Shown in pieces: positions 26,234 through 34,274 of a stretch of DNA of 64,000 bases. Every line of letters begins with the position of its first letter. The first letter of the stretch is position 1. Position numbers and translations under genes: made by a program. The notes beneath the pieces are model-generated. The model made no database searches, had not been told where the DNA came from, and saw only the letters and a program-made list of their open reading frames with translations. The stretch is from Streptomyces sp. AC555_RSS877. GTDB lineage: Bacteria > Actinomycetota > Actinomycetes > Streptomycetales > Streptomycetaceae. The stretch lies in contig NZ_JAGMUK010000032.1 of the NCBI RefSeq assembly GCF_019049245.1, positions 62,001-126,000 on the forward strand, written 5' to 3'.

Positions 26234-27906
26234 CGTGATTCCTCCTCGGTGGCGGACTGCGGGGCTTGCGGCGCGGTGAGGGCCGGTTCCGGATCGGCCA
26301 GGGCGTCGGGCAGGACGATCGTGAACTCCGCACCCCCGCCGCTCGCCTCGCCGACAGTGGCGGTGCCGCCTTGGCGCTCGGTGAGCCTGCGCACCAGGGA
26401 GAGCCCGATGCCACGGTTGCGGTGGGCCGGCGGCTTCTTGGTGGACCAGCCCTCCGTGAAGACCAGCTCGCGGTTCTCCACCGGGACTCCGGGGCCGGTG
26501 TCCCGCACCCTGAGGACGGCGGTACGCCCCTCCACGCGCAATTCGACCTCCACGCGCGCGTGCGGCGTGCCCGCGGCGGCGTCCAGCGCGTTGTCGACCA
26601 GGTTGCCGAGGATCGTGACCAGCCCACCGGGGTCGACCAGCCGGTCCGGCAACCGGGTCCGGTCCGAGACCCACAGGGCGACCCCGCGCTCGGCCGCGAC
26701 GGTCGCCTTGCCCACCAGCAGGGCGGCGAGCAGGGGGTCCTGGATCTTCTCGGTGACCTGTTCGGCGGTGGCACGGTGGTCGCCGACGACCTCGCCGACA
26801 AACTCCACGGCGTCGTCGTACATCTCCAGTTCGAGCAGTCCCAGGAGTGTGTGCATGCGGTTGGCATGCTCGTGGTCCTGGGCGCGCAGGGCGTCGATGA
26901 GCCCCTGCGTGGAGTCGAGTTCCCGGCCGAGCTGCTCCAGCTCGGTGCGGTCGCGCAGGGTGGCGACGGCGCCGCCGTCGTCGGTGGGCATGCGGTTGGC
27001 GACCAGCACGCGCTGGCCGCGCACGGTGAGCAGGTCGGTGCCGGTCACCCGGCCCGCGAGGACGTCGGCCGTACGGCCCGCGCCGAGCGCCTCGTCGGGG
27101 GAGCGGCCGACGGACTCCTCCCCGATGCCGAGCAGCCGCTGCGCCTCGTCGTTGATCAGGCGGACGCGGCCGGCGCGGTCCAGGGCGACGACGCCCTCCC
27201 GGATGCCGTGCAGCATGGCCTCGCGTTCCGCGAGCAGCCCTGAGATGTCTGAGAAGGCCAGGTCGTGGGTCTGCCGATGGACCCGGCGCGAGATGAGCCA
27301 GGCGGCCAGCGCACCGACGGCCAGGGCGCCGCCGGCGTACGCGAACAGGCCAGGGATCGCGTGGATCAGCCGCGCCCGCACGCTGTCGTACGCGATGCCG
27401 ACCGAGACCGCGCCGACGATGTCGCCGTCGCTGTCGCGCAGCGGCACCTTGCCGCGGGCGGAGCGGCCCAGAGTGCCACTGTCGATCTCCATGACCTCCT
27501 TGCCGGCGAGAGCCTGGCCGGGGTCGGTGGAGACGGTCCTGCCGACCTGGTCGGGGGTGGGGTGCGACCAGCGCACGCCCCGCCAGTCCATCACCACGAC
27601 GTACTCGGCCCTGGTCCTCTCGCGGATCCGCTCCGCCGCCTTCTGGACCGGTCCGTCGGCCGTCGGAGGCGTGTTCTTGACCTCGTCCGCGATCCGCGGC
27701 TCGGCGGCGGTGGTCTGGGCGATCGCGAGCGCCCGGCGCATCGCCTGGTCGTCCAGCTGGTCGCTGAGGGGGGCGAGGAACAGGCCGGTCGCGAGCACCG
27801 CGACTCCCGCGGCGATCGCCAGCTGCATCAGCAGCACCTGCGAGAACACGCGCCTCGGCAGGCCGAGGCGCAGGCGGCGGGCGGGGGAAGTGCGGCTCAT
27901 ACCCAT
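26230..27906 (-). CDS. CitA/DcuS-type sensor histidine kinase
   Basis: A 558-residue membrane kinase. A first transmembrane helix (~20-45) and a second (~190-215) bracket a periplasmic PDC/Cache ligand domain containing YVVVMDWRGVRWSHPTPDQVG and DIVGAVSVGIAYD, as in citrate and dicarboxylate sensors. A cytoplasmic PAS domain follows (~225-330). The SPOB-type dimerisation helix carries the phospho-acceptor His in AQDHEHANRMHTLLGLLEL. The ATPase domain has NLVDNALDAAAG, RDTGPGVP and GIGLSLVRRL. All catalytic motifs are intact. Ligand specificity cannot be read. Confidence 0.94.
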   Translation of the reverse strand: MGMSRTSPARRLRLGLPRRVFSQVLLMQLAIAAGVAVLATGLFLAPLSDQLDDQAMRRALAIAQTTAAEPRIADEVKNTPPTADGPVQKAAERIRERTRAEYVVVMDWRGVRWSHPTPDQVGRTVSTDPGQALAGKEVMEIDSGTLGRSARGKVPLRDSDGDIVGAVSVGIAYDSVRARLIHAIPGLFAYAGGALAVGALAAWLISRRVHRQTHDLAFSDISGLLAEREAMLHGIREGVVALDRAGRVRLINDEAQRLLGIGEESVGRSPDEALGAGRTADVLAGRVTGTDLLTVRGQRVLVANRMPTDDGGAVATLRDRTELEQLGRELDSTQGLIDALRAQDHEHANRMHTLLGLLELEMYDDAVEFVGEVVGDHRATAEQVTEKIQDPLLAALLVGKATVAAERGVALWVSDRTRLPDRLVDPGGLVTILGNLVDNALDAAAGTPHARVEVELRVEGRTAVLRVRDTGPGVPVENRELVFTEGWSTKKPPAHRNRGIGLSLVRRLTERQGGTATVGEASGGGAEFTIVLPDALADPEPALTAPQAPQSATEEESR

Positions 27907-28030
27907 GAAGGTACGTGGGTGTGCCTCAACTGCCGCAGGGGGTGTGGCGTGGATTACTTGATCAATATGTGAGATGCCTGGACGACGCGTGTTGTCGGAA
28001 GGGGACTCGGCCAGGACGACGCGTGCGCCC

Positions 28031-28975
28031 TCAGCTCGCGTGTGCCGTTGTCCCCGTCAGCTCGTGCACCGCCACCACGTCCATCCGCGCGGGCGAGCCG
28101 AGCACCGACGCCCCGCAGCTCTCCGCGCGGGGCGGCAGCGACGCGTCCTGGGCCACGACGACACGCCAGCGGCGTCCGTCGGTGTGCGCGACGGTCACCT
28201 CCCAGCGCGGCGCTTCGCCCTCCGTGCGGACGACGGCGAGGGCGTCCGCCGCATCCTCCCCGCCGGCCGTGCGCACGGCCAGCTCGGCCGCTTGGCCGGG
28301 CCGCTCCCAGGCCGAGTTCCCGCGGCACCCCGCCACGACGATCCGTCCTTCCTGGACGCTGTGCAGGATCTCCTTGACGGCATGGGCCTCGGCCCGGCCG
28401 TAGGCGTATCCGTACGGCAGGACGAGGAGCGTCGGCGAGAAGCGGTGACCACCCAGATGGGTGACCTCCCAGGCGCCCTTGAGGCCGGACGCGGCCAGCT
28501 CGGCGGCGAGCGGGCGGCCCAGGAGCGCGCAGCAGCGGTCACGCTTGCCGTTGGTGCAGACGAGTGCAAGCGGATCGCCGGTGTGGGGCCGCCCGTCGAG
28601 CGCCGCGTCGAAGGAGCTGTGGTCGCCCCTGCCGAGCGCGGCGAAGTCGAGGTCGAGCAGCCGGCGCGGATCGCAGGTCGTGGCGGAGCGCAGCCACGCG
28701 TTCCCGGGCAGGGTGTGCGCGGCATACACGTGACGCGCGGTGGGGGTGCCGCTGTCGGCGTGGCGTCCAGGGCGGCGGATCAGTGCGACGCGTACGTCCG
28801 TACCGTTGGTGGCCGCCTCCAGGGCGCGGCCCAGCGCGGGGTCCAGGTGGCTCGAAGTGAGCGCCCTGGCACCCCAGGGGCCGGGCTGCTCCAGAAGCAG
28901 CCAGGTCCTCGCTGTCGCCGCGGTCCCGGAGATGGGCTCGTCGAGCTCCTGGGAGACGGTTGAGCACGTACTCAC
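28031..28975 (-). CDS. sucrase/ferredoxin-like (Suc_Fer-like) protein, iron-regulated
   Basis: A 314-residue cytosolic protein of the thioredoxin-like ferredoxin family (PF06999 type). The pattern LALVCTNGKRDRCCALLGRPLA, then WEVTHLGGHRFSPTLLVLPYGYAYGR, is characteristic; the cysteines around residues 150-160 and the VVAGCRGN cysteine are candidate [2Fe-2S] ligands. The GTG start at 28975 directly abuts an iron box, so expression is probably repressed by DmdR/IdeR when iron is plentiful. A role in iron-siderophore reduction or redox is attractive but unproven. Confidence 0.88.
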   Translation of the reverse strand: MSTCSTVSQELDEPISGTAATARTWLLLEQPGPWGARALTSSHLDPALGRALEAATNGTDVRVALIRRPGRHADSGTPTARHVYAAHTLPGNAWLRSATTCDPRRLLDLDFAALGRGDHSSFDAALDGRPHTGDPLALVCTNGKRDRCCALLGRPLAAELAASGLKGAWEVTHLGGHRFSPTLLVLPYGYAYGRAEAHAVKEILHSVQEGRIVVAGCRGNSAWERPGQAAELAVRTAGGEDAADALAVVRTEGEAPRWEVTVAHTDGRRWRVVVAQDASLPPRAESCGASVLGSPARMDVVAVHELTGTTAHAS

Positions 28976-28994
28976 AGAGGTGAGCCTAACCTGA
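28976..28994 (-). promoter_or_regulatory. DmdR/IdeR iron box
   Basis: On the minus strand this 19-mer matches the Streptomyces iron box (TTAGGTTAGGCTCACCTAA) at 16 of 19 positions, including the complete GGTTAGGCTCACCT core. TAGGCT within it doubles as a -10, so bound repressor would occlude the promoter. The box ends exactly at the GTG start codon, implying a leaderless or nearly leaderless transcript. Confidence 0.85.
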
Positions 28995-29028
28995 CTTGAG
29001 GCAGGCGACTTCCGGGCGGGCGGGTGTC

Positions 29029-30285
29029 CTACTCCGGGAGGGGCTGCGGCGGCCTCGGACCGACGTAGTGGCCGCTCGGGCGCATGCGCAGGGGGCGTTC
29101 CCCGTACTCCTCCAGGGCGTGGGCGATCCAGCCCGCCGTACGGGCCACCGCGAAGATCGTCTCGCCCGCCGTGGCGGGCATGCCCGAGGAGGCGGTGAGA
29201 ACGGCGAGCGCCAGGTCGATGTTGGCGTGAAGGGGAGCGTGACGCGCGGTGGTGGCCACGATGTCCTGGGCGGCGGCGAGGGCGGACTCGGCCTTGGGGA
29301 TCTGCTCCAGGAGGGCGAACAGGGCACGCGCGCGTGGGTCCTCGCCCGGGTAGAGACGATGGCCGAGCCCCGGGATGCTTCGGCCGGCCCGCAGTTCGTC
29401 CGCGATCACGGGGGCCGCGCTGCCCTGGTCGAGCACGTCGAGCAGCAGCCGGTGGGCAAGCCCGCTGGCCGCGCCGTGCAGAGGGCCCTCGATCACGCCG
29501 AGCCCGGCGGAGACGGCCGCATAGGCGTGCGCGCGGGCCGACGCCGCGACACGCACGGCGAGAGTCGATGCGGCGAGGTCGTGGTCGACGAGCAGCGCGA
29601 GCGCGGTGTCGAGGGCGCGCAGACCGGCCTCGTCGGCGTGACGGCCGCTGAGTCGCGTCCACAGGCGGTGGGCGAGCGGGCCGCCGTCGCCCGGGTCGTG
29701 CACGATCGGCGGCAGGGCGGCCACCATCGTGGGGATGAGGACGCGCGCGGTGCCGAGCACGGCCTCCTCGGAGAGGTCGAAGCGCAGCGGATCGGCGGTG
29801 GAGGCGGCGATCGCCGCGACCCGCAACCGGTCGGTGGGAGCGGCGTGTTCGGGCAGTGCGTCCACGGCACGGCGGGCCACGGCGACGGCGGCCTCGGAAG
29901 CCGTGAAGGTGACGCCGGGCCGCATCCGCCCGGTCCACAGCCACTCGGCGACCTCTTCGTAGGAGTGCCGGGCGGCCAGTTCGGTCGCGTCGACGCCCCG
30001 GAAGTAGTAGCGATCAGTGTCGATCAACGTGAGGCTTGTCCGTACGGACAGCTCGCCTCCGGAACTCGAACTTCCGCCGCCTTCGCGGCTGTTGCGCCGG
30101 GCGAGCGCCGCCACCTCCTTGGCGTCGAAGGTGCTGCCCCGGCCGCCGGGGACGCGACGGCTGGTGAGCTGGCCGCGACTCACGTAGGCGTACACGGTCT
30201 CGGGCTTCACGCCCAGCAGCTCGGCGGCCTCCTTGGTGCTCAGCCGCTGTCCGGCGGGGCCTGGGAGGGGTTCTTGATCGCGCAT
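29029..30285 (-). CDS. citrate-synthase-family protein with N-terminal helix-turn-helix
   Basis: A 418-residue fusion. Residues ~13-62 are a MerR/excisionase-type DNA-binding domain (STKEAAELLGVKPETVYAYVSRGQL, RRVPGGRGSTFDAKEV). After a Gly/Ser linker, residues ~80-410 are citrate synthase: active-site His in EGPLHGAASG and GLGHRLYPGEDPRA are kept, and an Asp is present in HANIDLALAVL, although the usual FYSG context is lost. It is divergent from a second citrate-synthase-family gene, across a region full of TTGAT motifs. It may act as a metabolite-sensing regulator as well as, or instead of, an enzyme (inference). Confidence 0.9.
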   Translation of the reverse strand: MRDQEPLPGPAGQRLSTKEAAELLGVKPETVYAYVSRGQLTSRRVPGGRGSTFDAKEVAALARRNSREGGGSSSSGGELSVRTSLTLIDTDRYYFRGVDATELAARHSYEEVAEWLWTGRMRPGVTFTASEAAVAVARRAVDALPEHAAPTDRLRVAAIAASTADPLRFDLSEEAVLGTARVLIPTMVAALPPIVHDPGDGGPLAHRLWTRLSGRHADEAGLRALDTALALLVDHDLAASTLAVRVAASARAHAYAAVSAGLGVIEGPLHGAASGLAHRLLLDVLDQGSAAPVIADELRAGRSIPGLGHRLYPGEDPRARALFALLEQIPKAESALAAAQDIVATTARHAPLHANIDLALAVLTASSGMPATAGETIFAVARTAGWIAHALEEYGERPLRMRPSGHYVGPRPPQPLPE

Positions 30286-30313
30286 AAGAGATCACCGTAT
30301 CCGCAGCCGGTCT

Positions 30314-30391
30314 GTTGATCGCGTGTTGATTTCACTTATATTGATTCAATCAACGTTGACAGGAAATCAGTCAATCATGGACAGTCAAATC
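30314..30391. promoter_or_regulatory. TTGAT/ATCAA motif cluster between divergent citrate-synthase genes
   Basis: Within 78 bases: GTTGAT at 30314 and again at 30325 (11 bases apart), the palindrome TTGATTCAATCAA (30341-30353), GTTGAC at 30355, GTCAATC at 30370 and GTCAAATC at 30384. The spacing near one helical turn suggests a multimeric operator. TTGACA (30356-30361) could be the -35 of the rightward gene. The N-terminal helix-turn-helix of the leftward product is the obvious candidate binder. Confidence 0.55.
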
Positions 30392-30408
30392 AAGTCGAGG
30401 GAGGAATC

Positions 30409-31572
30409 ATGTCCGTCAACAGGTCCGCAGGCACTCTGGTCGACGTACCGCGAGGACTCGCGGGCGTCGTGGTCACCGACACCGAGGTGGGGGACGTGCG
30501 GGGGCGCGAGGGCTTCTATCACTACCGCCAGTACTCGGCGGTCGAACTCGCGCAGACCCGCAGCTTCGAGGACGTCTGGCATCTGCTGGTCCACGGCGAA
30601 CTGCCGGAGGCCGAGCGGGGGGCCGCCTTCGCCGCCGAGACCGCCGCACTGCGGCGACTGCCCGACCGGGTGCGGGCTGCACTGCCCGCCATCGCCGCGG
30701 CCGGCGCGGGCTCCGGTCCGCTCGCCGGGATGCGCACCGCGCTGTCGCTGCTCGGTGCGGCGAAGGGTTTCCGTCCGGTGTACGACCTCGCTGCGGACCG
30801 GCGTCGCCAGGACACCGTTGTCGCGGCGGCGGCCGTACCGACGCTGCTCACCGCGCTGCACCGGATGGGGGCCGGGCTTGATCCCGTGGAGCCCCGTGAG
30901 GACCTGTCCTATGCGGCGAACTACCTCTACATGCTGACGGGTTCGGAGCCGGAGCCGGAGTCGGCCCGGGCCGTCGAGCAGTACTTGATTTCAACCATTG
31001 ATCACGGATTCAATGCGTCAACCTTCACGGCCCGGGTCATCGCGTCGACCGGTGCCGACGTGGCAGCGTGTCTCGTGGGGGCTGTGGGGGCGTTGTCCGG
31101 TCCGCTGCACGGAGGTGCGCCCAGTCGTGCGCTGGACACGTTGGACGCGATCGGCACTCCCGACCGCATCGACTCCTGGATTCGCGAACGGGTCCTTGCC
31201 GGTGACCGCATCATGGGCTTCGGCCACGCGATCTACCGCACGGAGGACCCGCGTTCCCGGATGCTCCGTGAGGTCGCCCAGCGGTTCGGCGGTCAGCGCG
31301 TCGACTTCGCCGTCGAGGTCGAGCGCCACGTCGAGCGGATCCTCGCCGAGCTGAAGCCGGGCCGGGAACTCCACACCAACGTCGAGTTCTACGCGGGTGT
31401 GGTCATGGAGCTGTGCGGCCTGCCGCGCGAGATGTTCACGCCGACGTTCGCGGCTGCGCGGGTGGTGGGCTGGAGCGCCAACATCTTGGAACAGGCGGCG
31501 GACTCGAAGATCATCAGGCCGGTTGCCCGGTATGTGGGGCCGGGAGCCCCGGTGGCGGTTCCCAGGGGGTGA
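30409..31572 (+). CDS. citrate synthase / 2-methylcitrate synthase family protein
   Basis: A 387-residue enzyme condensing acetyl-CoA (or propionyl-CoA) with oxaloacetate. Active-site segments: SGPLHGGAPSRA (substrate His), IMGFGHAIYRTEDPRSRM (second His and Arg), and HTNVEFYAGVVME, where a Glu stands at the position of the usual catalytic Asp of the NVDFYSG motif. That substitution also occurs in other actinobacterial paralogues as far as I recall. Strong ribosome site GAGGGAGGAA before ATG. Divergent from the helix-turn-helix citrate-synthase-like gene, so the pair probably shares regulation. Confidence 0.92.
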   Translation: MSVNRSAGTLVDVPRGLAGVVVTDTEVGDVRGREGFYHYRQYSAVELAQTRSFEDVWHLLVHGELPEAERGAAFAAETAALRRLPDRVRAALPAIAAAGAGSGPLAGMRTALSLLGAAKGFRPVYDLAADRRRQDTVVAAAAVPTLLTALHRMGAGLDPVEPREDLSYAANYLYMLTGSEPEPESARAVEQYLISTIDHGFNASTFTARVIASTGADVAACLVGAVGALSGPLHGGAPSRALDTLDAIGTPDRIDSWIRERVLAGDRIMGFGHAIYRTEDPRSRMLREVAQRFGGQRVDFAVEVERHVERILAELKPGRELHTNVEFYAGVVMELCGLPREMFTPTFAAARVVGWSANILEQAADSKIIRPVARYVGPGAPVAVPRG

Positions 31573-31583
31573 CGGAGCCTCGC

Positions 31584-32285
31584 TTACGCGGGGGGAGGCG
31601 TGCCTCGCTGCCGCCTCTCACGGATCGCCCGTTCGAAGATCCTGAACAGCCGCCCTTCGTCGCTGTCGGGCGGCAGAACGTCCTTGGCACTGCGAGAGGC
31701 TTCCCAGTAGCGAGCGAAGGCCGGGCTCTGAAACAGGGTTCCCGCCCGTGCGAGCAACTCCTCCTCTGTGATGCCTCCCCACCTGTAGACCAGCAGGTAG
31801 TGACTGAACGTCAGGTTGGCGAAGAGGTTCTGACGGAGCGTCTGCCGGGACACTCCCGGAAAGTCGTTCCAGACTTCGGCCAAGGCGGGATCGTCCATTG
31901 CCATCTGCGTCAGTTCGATGTGCAGGGCGCGTAGGTCGGACTCCGCGCTCCGGTGCAATTCGTCACGGGAGGAAGCAAGTTCCTCACGCTGCAGGGCGAG
32001 TTCGTGGCGCTGCATCCGTATCTCGCGCTGCTGCAGGAGGAGGGTCGCCACGAGCAGGAGCAGCGCCATCCCCGAGAAGACGGCACTCACCCCGCCGAAA
32101 TAGTCACCCATGGAGCTGCGCTCCAACGCTGTGCGTCTGTCTCCATTGGCTTCCTCCACGCCACTGACGAGCCAGCCGCTCACCACTATGGACGCGGCAC
32201 CCACGAGGGCGGTCCCGGCGATCGTGGCGGCACCCCATACACACATCGTGAGCAGTGAGCGCCCTATCTGGCGGTGTGTCGCCAT
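31584..32285 (-). CDS. DUF6082-family membrane-anchored protein
   Basis: A 233-residue protein with two N-terminal hydrophobic helices (~12-35 and ~60-82), a coiled-coil stretch (~83-115; LLQQREIRMQRHELALQREELASSRDEL), then a DUF6082-like domain: LRALHIELTQMAMDDPALAEVW, RQTLRQNLFANLTFSHYLLVYRWG, and FQSPAFARYWEAS. I take ATG 32285 (MATHRQIG). It marks the left edge of the accessory island, its stop 11 bases from the convergent citrate synthase stop. A paralogue with the same domain is at 47.3-47.9 kb. Function unknown. Confidence 0.82.
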   Translation of the reverse strand: MATHRQIGRSLLTMCVWGAATIAGTALVGAASIVVSGWLVSGVEEANGDRRTALERSSMGDYFGGVSAVFSGMALLLLVATLLLQQREIRMQRHELALQREELASSRDELHRSAESDLRALHIELTQMAMDDPALAEVWNDFPGVSRQTLRQNLFANLTFSHYLLVYRWGGITEEELLARAGTLFQSPAFARYWEASRSAKDVLPPDSDEGRLFRIFERAIRERRQRGTPPPA

Positions 32286-32368
32286 CCATGCCCCCCTCGA
32301 GTCCGGCGAATCCTTCCCGAGGCTCAGATGGAGAAACAGTGCCACTGACGGCGGCATGAGGACGGCGC

Positions 32369-32402
32369 ATGCCCGCCCAGGAGTTCCGGGCGGGCATTTT
32401 TT
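32369..32402 (+). terminator. hairpin with six-T tract, oriented rightward
   Basis: ATGCCCGCCC pairs with GGGCGGGCAT (10 bp, 9-base loop), followed on the plus strand by TTTTTT. This is a textbook rho-independent terminator, rare in Streptomyces, but its T-tract serves rightward transcripts while all nearby genes read leftward. It also lies just beyond the stop of the small gene ending at 32405. Confidence 0.7.
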
Positions 32403-32404
32403 CC

Positions 32405-32692
32405 TCAGTTATCGGGAATGTCGACCTTGGCGGAGGCCAGGGTGCACCGGTCCACGACCACGACGATCTCGGACGGGGCCAGTGCGCGCATTCCTGGGTG
32501 CGCCCTTCGGATCTCCGCCGTGCGTTCTGTGCCGATGACTGCGAAGCGGCCGTCACGGAGTTCGAAGATGTCCGGGCAGTGTGCGCCACCGGTGCTCCCC
32601 CTCGACTGAGGGGGGACGCCGATGCGTTGCTTTATACGGAGGCGTGTGGCGGGTAGTCGGCAGGCCGACTTGCGCCCGAGACGGATGGGCAT
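32405..32692 (-). CDS. small paralogue A of a Streptomyces accessory family, possibly 5'-damaged
   Basis: A 95-residue product whose core RIGVPP-SRGS-GG-CPDIFEL-DG-FAVIGT matches the neighbour at 32812-33051. The ending ASAKVDIPDN parallels RAKADIPEA. Between is an acidic/hydrophobic segment (SEIVVVVDRCTL). The neighbour starts only three codons before the shared core, whereas here ~22 unrelated residues (MPIRLGRKSA...) precede it and no good start exists at the homologous point. Its native 5' end may therefore have been lost. I do not know the function. Confidence 0.6.
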   Translation of the reverse strand: MPIRLGRKSACRLPATRLRIKQRIGVPPQSRGSTGGAHCPDIFELRDGRFAVIGTERTAEIRRAHPGMRALAPSEIVVVVDRCTLASAKVDIPDN

Positions 32693-32811
32693 CCGGATCC
32701 CTTCGTTGCGGAGAAAGGGTGGAGGAGAACCAGTCCGGCGCGTCTGGACATGCGGTTTGGGACGAGCCGTTCGTCAGTCGCGTTGCCGGTGTCGAAGGGA
32801 CTCCCAGGTGC

Positions 32812-33051
32812 TCAGGCTTCCGGGATGTCCGCCTTGGCCCGAATGAGCGTCTCCCGGGTGATGACAACGATTCGCTCGTAGTCGGCTCGTGATGCGTCGG
32901 GAGGGAGCTCCTCGTCGAGCTTCTGCGTGACGTCCGTGCCGATTACCGCGAAGTTCCCGTCGGCCAATTCGAAGATGTCAGGGCAGTTGCCCCCGCCCGC
33001 GCTCCCTCGAGCACTGGGAGGTACACCGATCCGACGGATGATCTGACTCAC
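32812..33051 (-). CDS. small paralogue B (about 79 residues)
   Basis: GTG start giving VSQIIRRIGVPPSARGS, a cytosolic small protein common in Streptomyces accessory regions. It ends VITRETLIRAKADIPEA. I recall such genes next to DUF6879-type proteins and XRE regulators, but neither is present here. No catalytic motif is visible; the conserved Cys in GNCPDIFEL is the only obvious functional candidate. Tandem duplication with the gene at 32405-32692 is evident from shared core and orientation. Confidence 0.72.
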   Translation of the reverse strand: MSQIIRRIGVPPSARGSAGGGNCPDIFELADGNFAVIGTDVTQKLDEELPPDASRADYERIVVITRETLIRAKADIPEA

Positions 33052-33272
33052 TGTTGTTTCCCTCTGGTCCACGACTGAAGAACTTGTGCACACGACGGCT
33101 GCGGCGTACGAAGGCAGCCTTGTGGGGTGCACTCGTCTTCCGGCGGCGTGAGCGACGCTTGTGGGGTCGCTCTACGCGATCAGGCGTGAGTCAACCTCAG
33201 CGGCGTCTGGGACAACTGGTGACTTGACCCGTTCGTTATGGCCCGAGGGTGTGATTCCCGGGATGTGGTGTT

Positions 33273-33310
33273 GCTAGTGCTCTGACCGCGATGGTTCGCC
33301 GGGTTGGCGG
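33273..33310 (+). repeat. terminal repeat copy 1
   Basis: Starts GCTAGTGCTCTGACCGCG and contains GGTTCGCCGGGTT. Inverted relative to copy 2 at 34978-35013. CTAG is at 33274-33277. Confidence 0.8.
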
Positions 33311-33475
33311 TTGGAACGGTTGGAGGGGTGTGACCGAGGTACGCGCCAGAGGGGCAACGAGATGATCTTGAAGCCCTGAGCGCTCGGCCCCCGTATTTCA
33401 GAGGACACGCGCACTGTTCTGCCAGCGGGAGAACACCGGCCGGACCGGGCTCGACGATCACTGCAGTCCAGTCTC

Positions 33476-34213
33476 ATGACGACGATTACGACGCGTACGG
33501 TCGAGTATCCGGCCGACGGTCTGACGATGATCGGGCACCTCGCGCTCCCGGCCGGTGTCGACCGCCGGCCCGCGGTGCTGCTCGGACCAGAGGGCATGGG
33601 GCTCAGCGACGTCGAGCGCCGCCGGGCCGATGCTCTCGCCGAGCTGGGATACGTAGCGCTGGCCTTCGACCTTCACGGCGGGCGCTATTTGAGCGACCCC
33701 GAGGAGATGCTGGACCGTTGCCTGCCACTGCTCGCTGATCCCGACCGGATGCGGAGCATCGGCCATGCAGCGCTCGACGTGTTGCGCAGCGAATCGCGGG
33801 CCGACCCCGATCGGATCGCCGCCGTCGGCTACGGCACCGGGGGCGCCGTCGGGCTGGAACTCGGGCGCGACAGCGTCAACCTGCGCGCGATCGGGACAGT
33901 CAACGCACTGACCACGGGCCGACCGGGCGAGGCGGCGCGTATTCGCTGCCCTGTATGGGCCGGGGTCGGGTCGGAAGACCCGATCATGCCGCCCGCGCAA
34001 CGGAACGCCTTCACCGCTGAGATGCAGGCCGCAGGCGTCGACTGGCGCCTCGCGGTCTACGGCGGCGCCTTGCACGCCTTCCACCACCCGCCGGTCGACC
34101 ATCCCACGGTCCCCGGCGTCGGCTACCACCCACGGCACGCGCAGCGAGCCTGGCGCGACGTCGTCGACCTGCTCGCCGAGTGCCTGCCCGTGACGGAAGA
34201 TCTGCGGGCATGA
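33476..34213 (+). CDS. dienelactone hydrolase family protein lacking the usual nucleophile Cys
   Basis: A 245-residue alpha/beta-hydrolase of the dienelactone hydrolase family: RPAVLLGPEGMGL, YVALAFDLHGG, the elbow region AAVGYGTGGAVGLELGR, the acid in GVGSEDPIMPP and the His in GGALHAFHHPP. In characterised members the elbow is GYCFGG with Cys as nucleophile; here the position is Gly, so classical catalysis is doubtful. The Asp and His remain. It is complete and intact, unlike its neighbours, and sits inside the IS630 inverted repeats facing the transposase remnant. Passenger status is an inference. Confidence 0.82.
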   Translation: MTTITTRTVEYPADGLTMIGHLALPAGVDRRPAVLLGPEGMGLSDVERRRADALAELGYVALAFDLHGGRYLSDPEEMLDRCLPLLADPDRMRSIGHAALDVLRSESRADPDRIAAVGYGTGGAVGLELGRDSVNLRAIGTVNALTTGRPGEAARIRCPVWAGVGSEDPIMPPAQRNAFTAEMQAAGVDWRLAVYGGALHAFHHPPVDHPTVPGVGYHPRHAQRAWRDVVDLLAECLPVTEDLRA

Positions 34214-34274
34214 CCCAGGCAAACAGCCTGGCGCCAGGCCTGGTCCGCGTCGGGCACTCACAGTCCCCTCCCCC

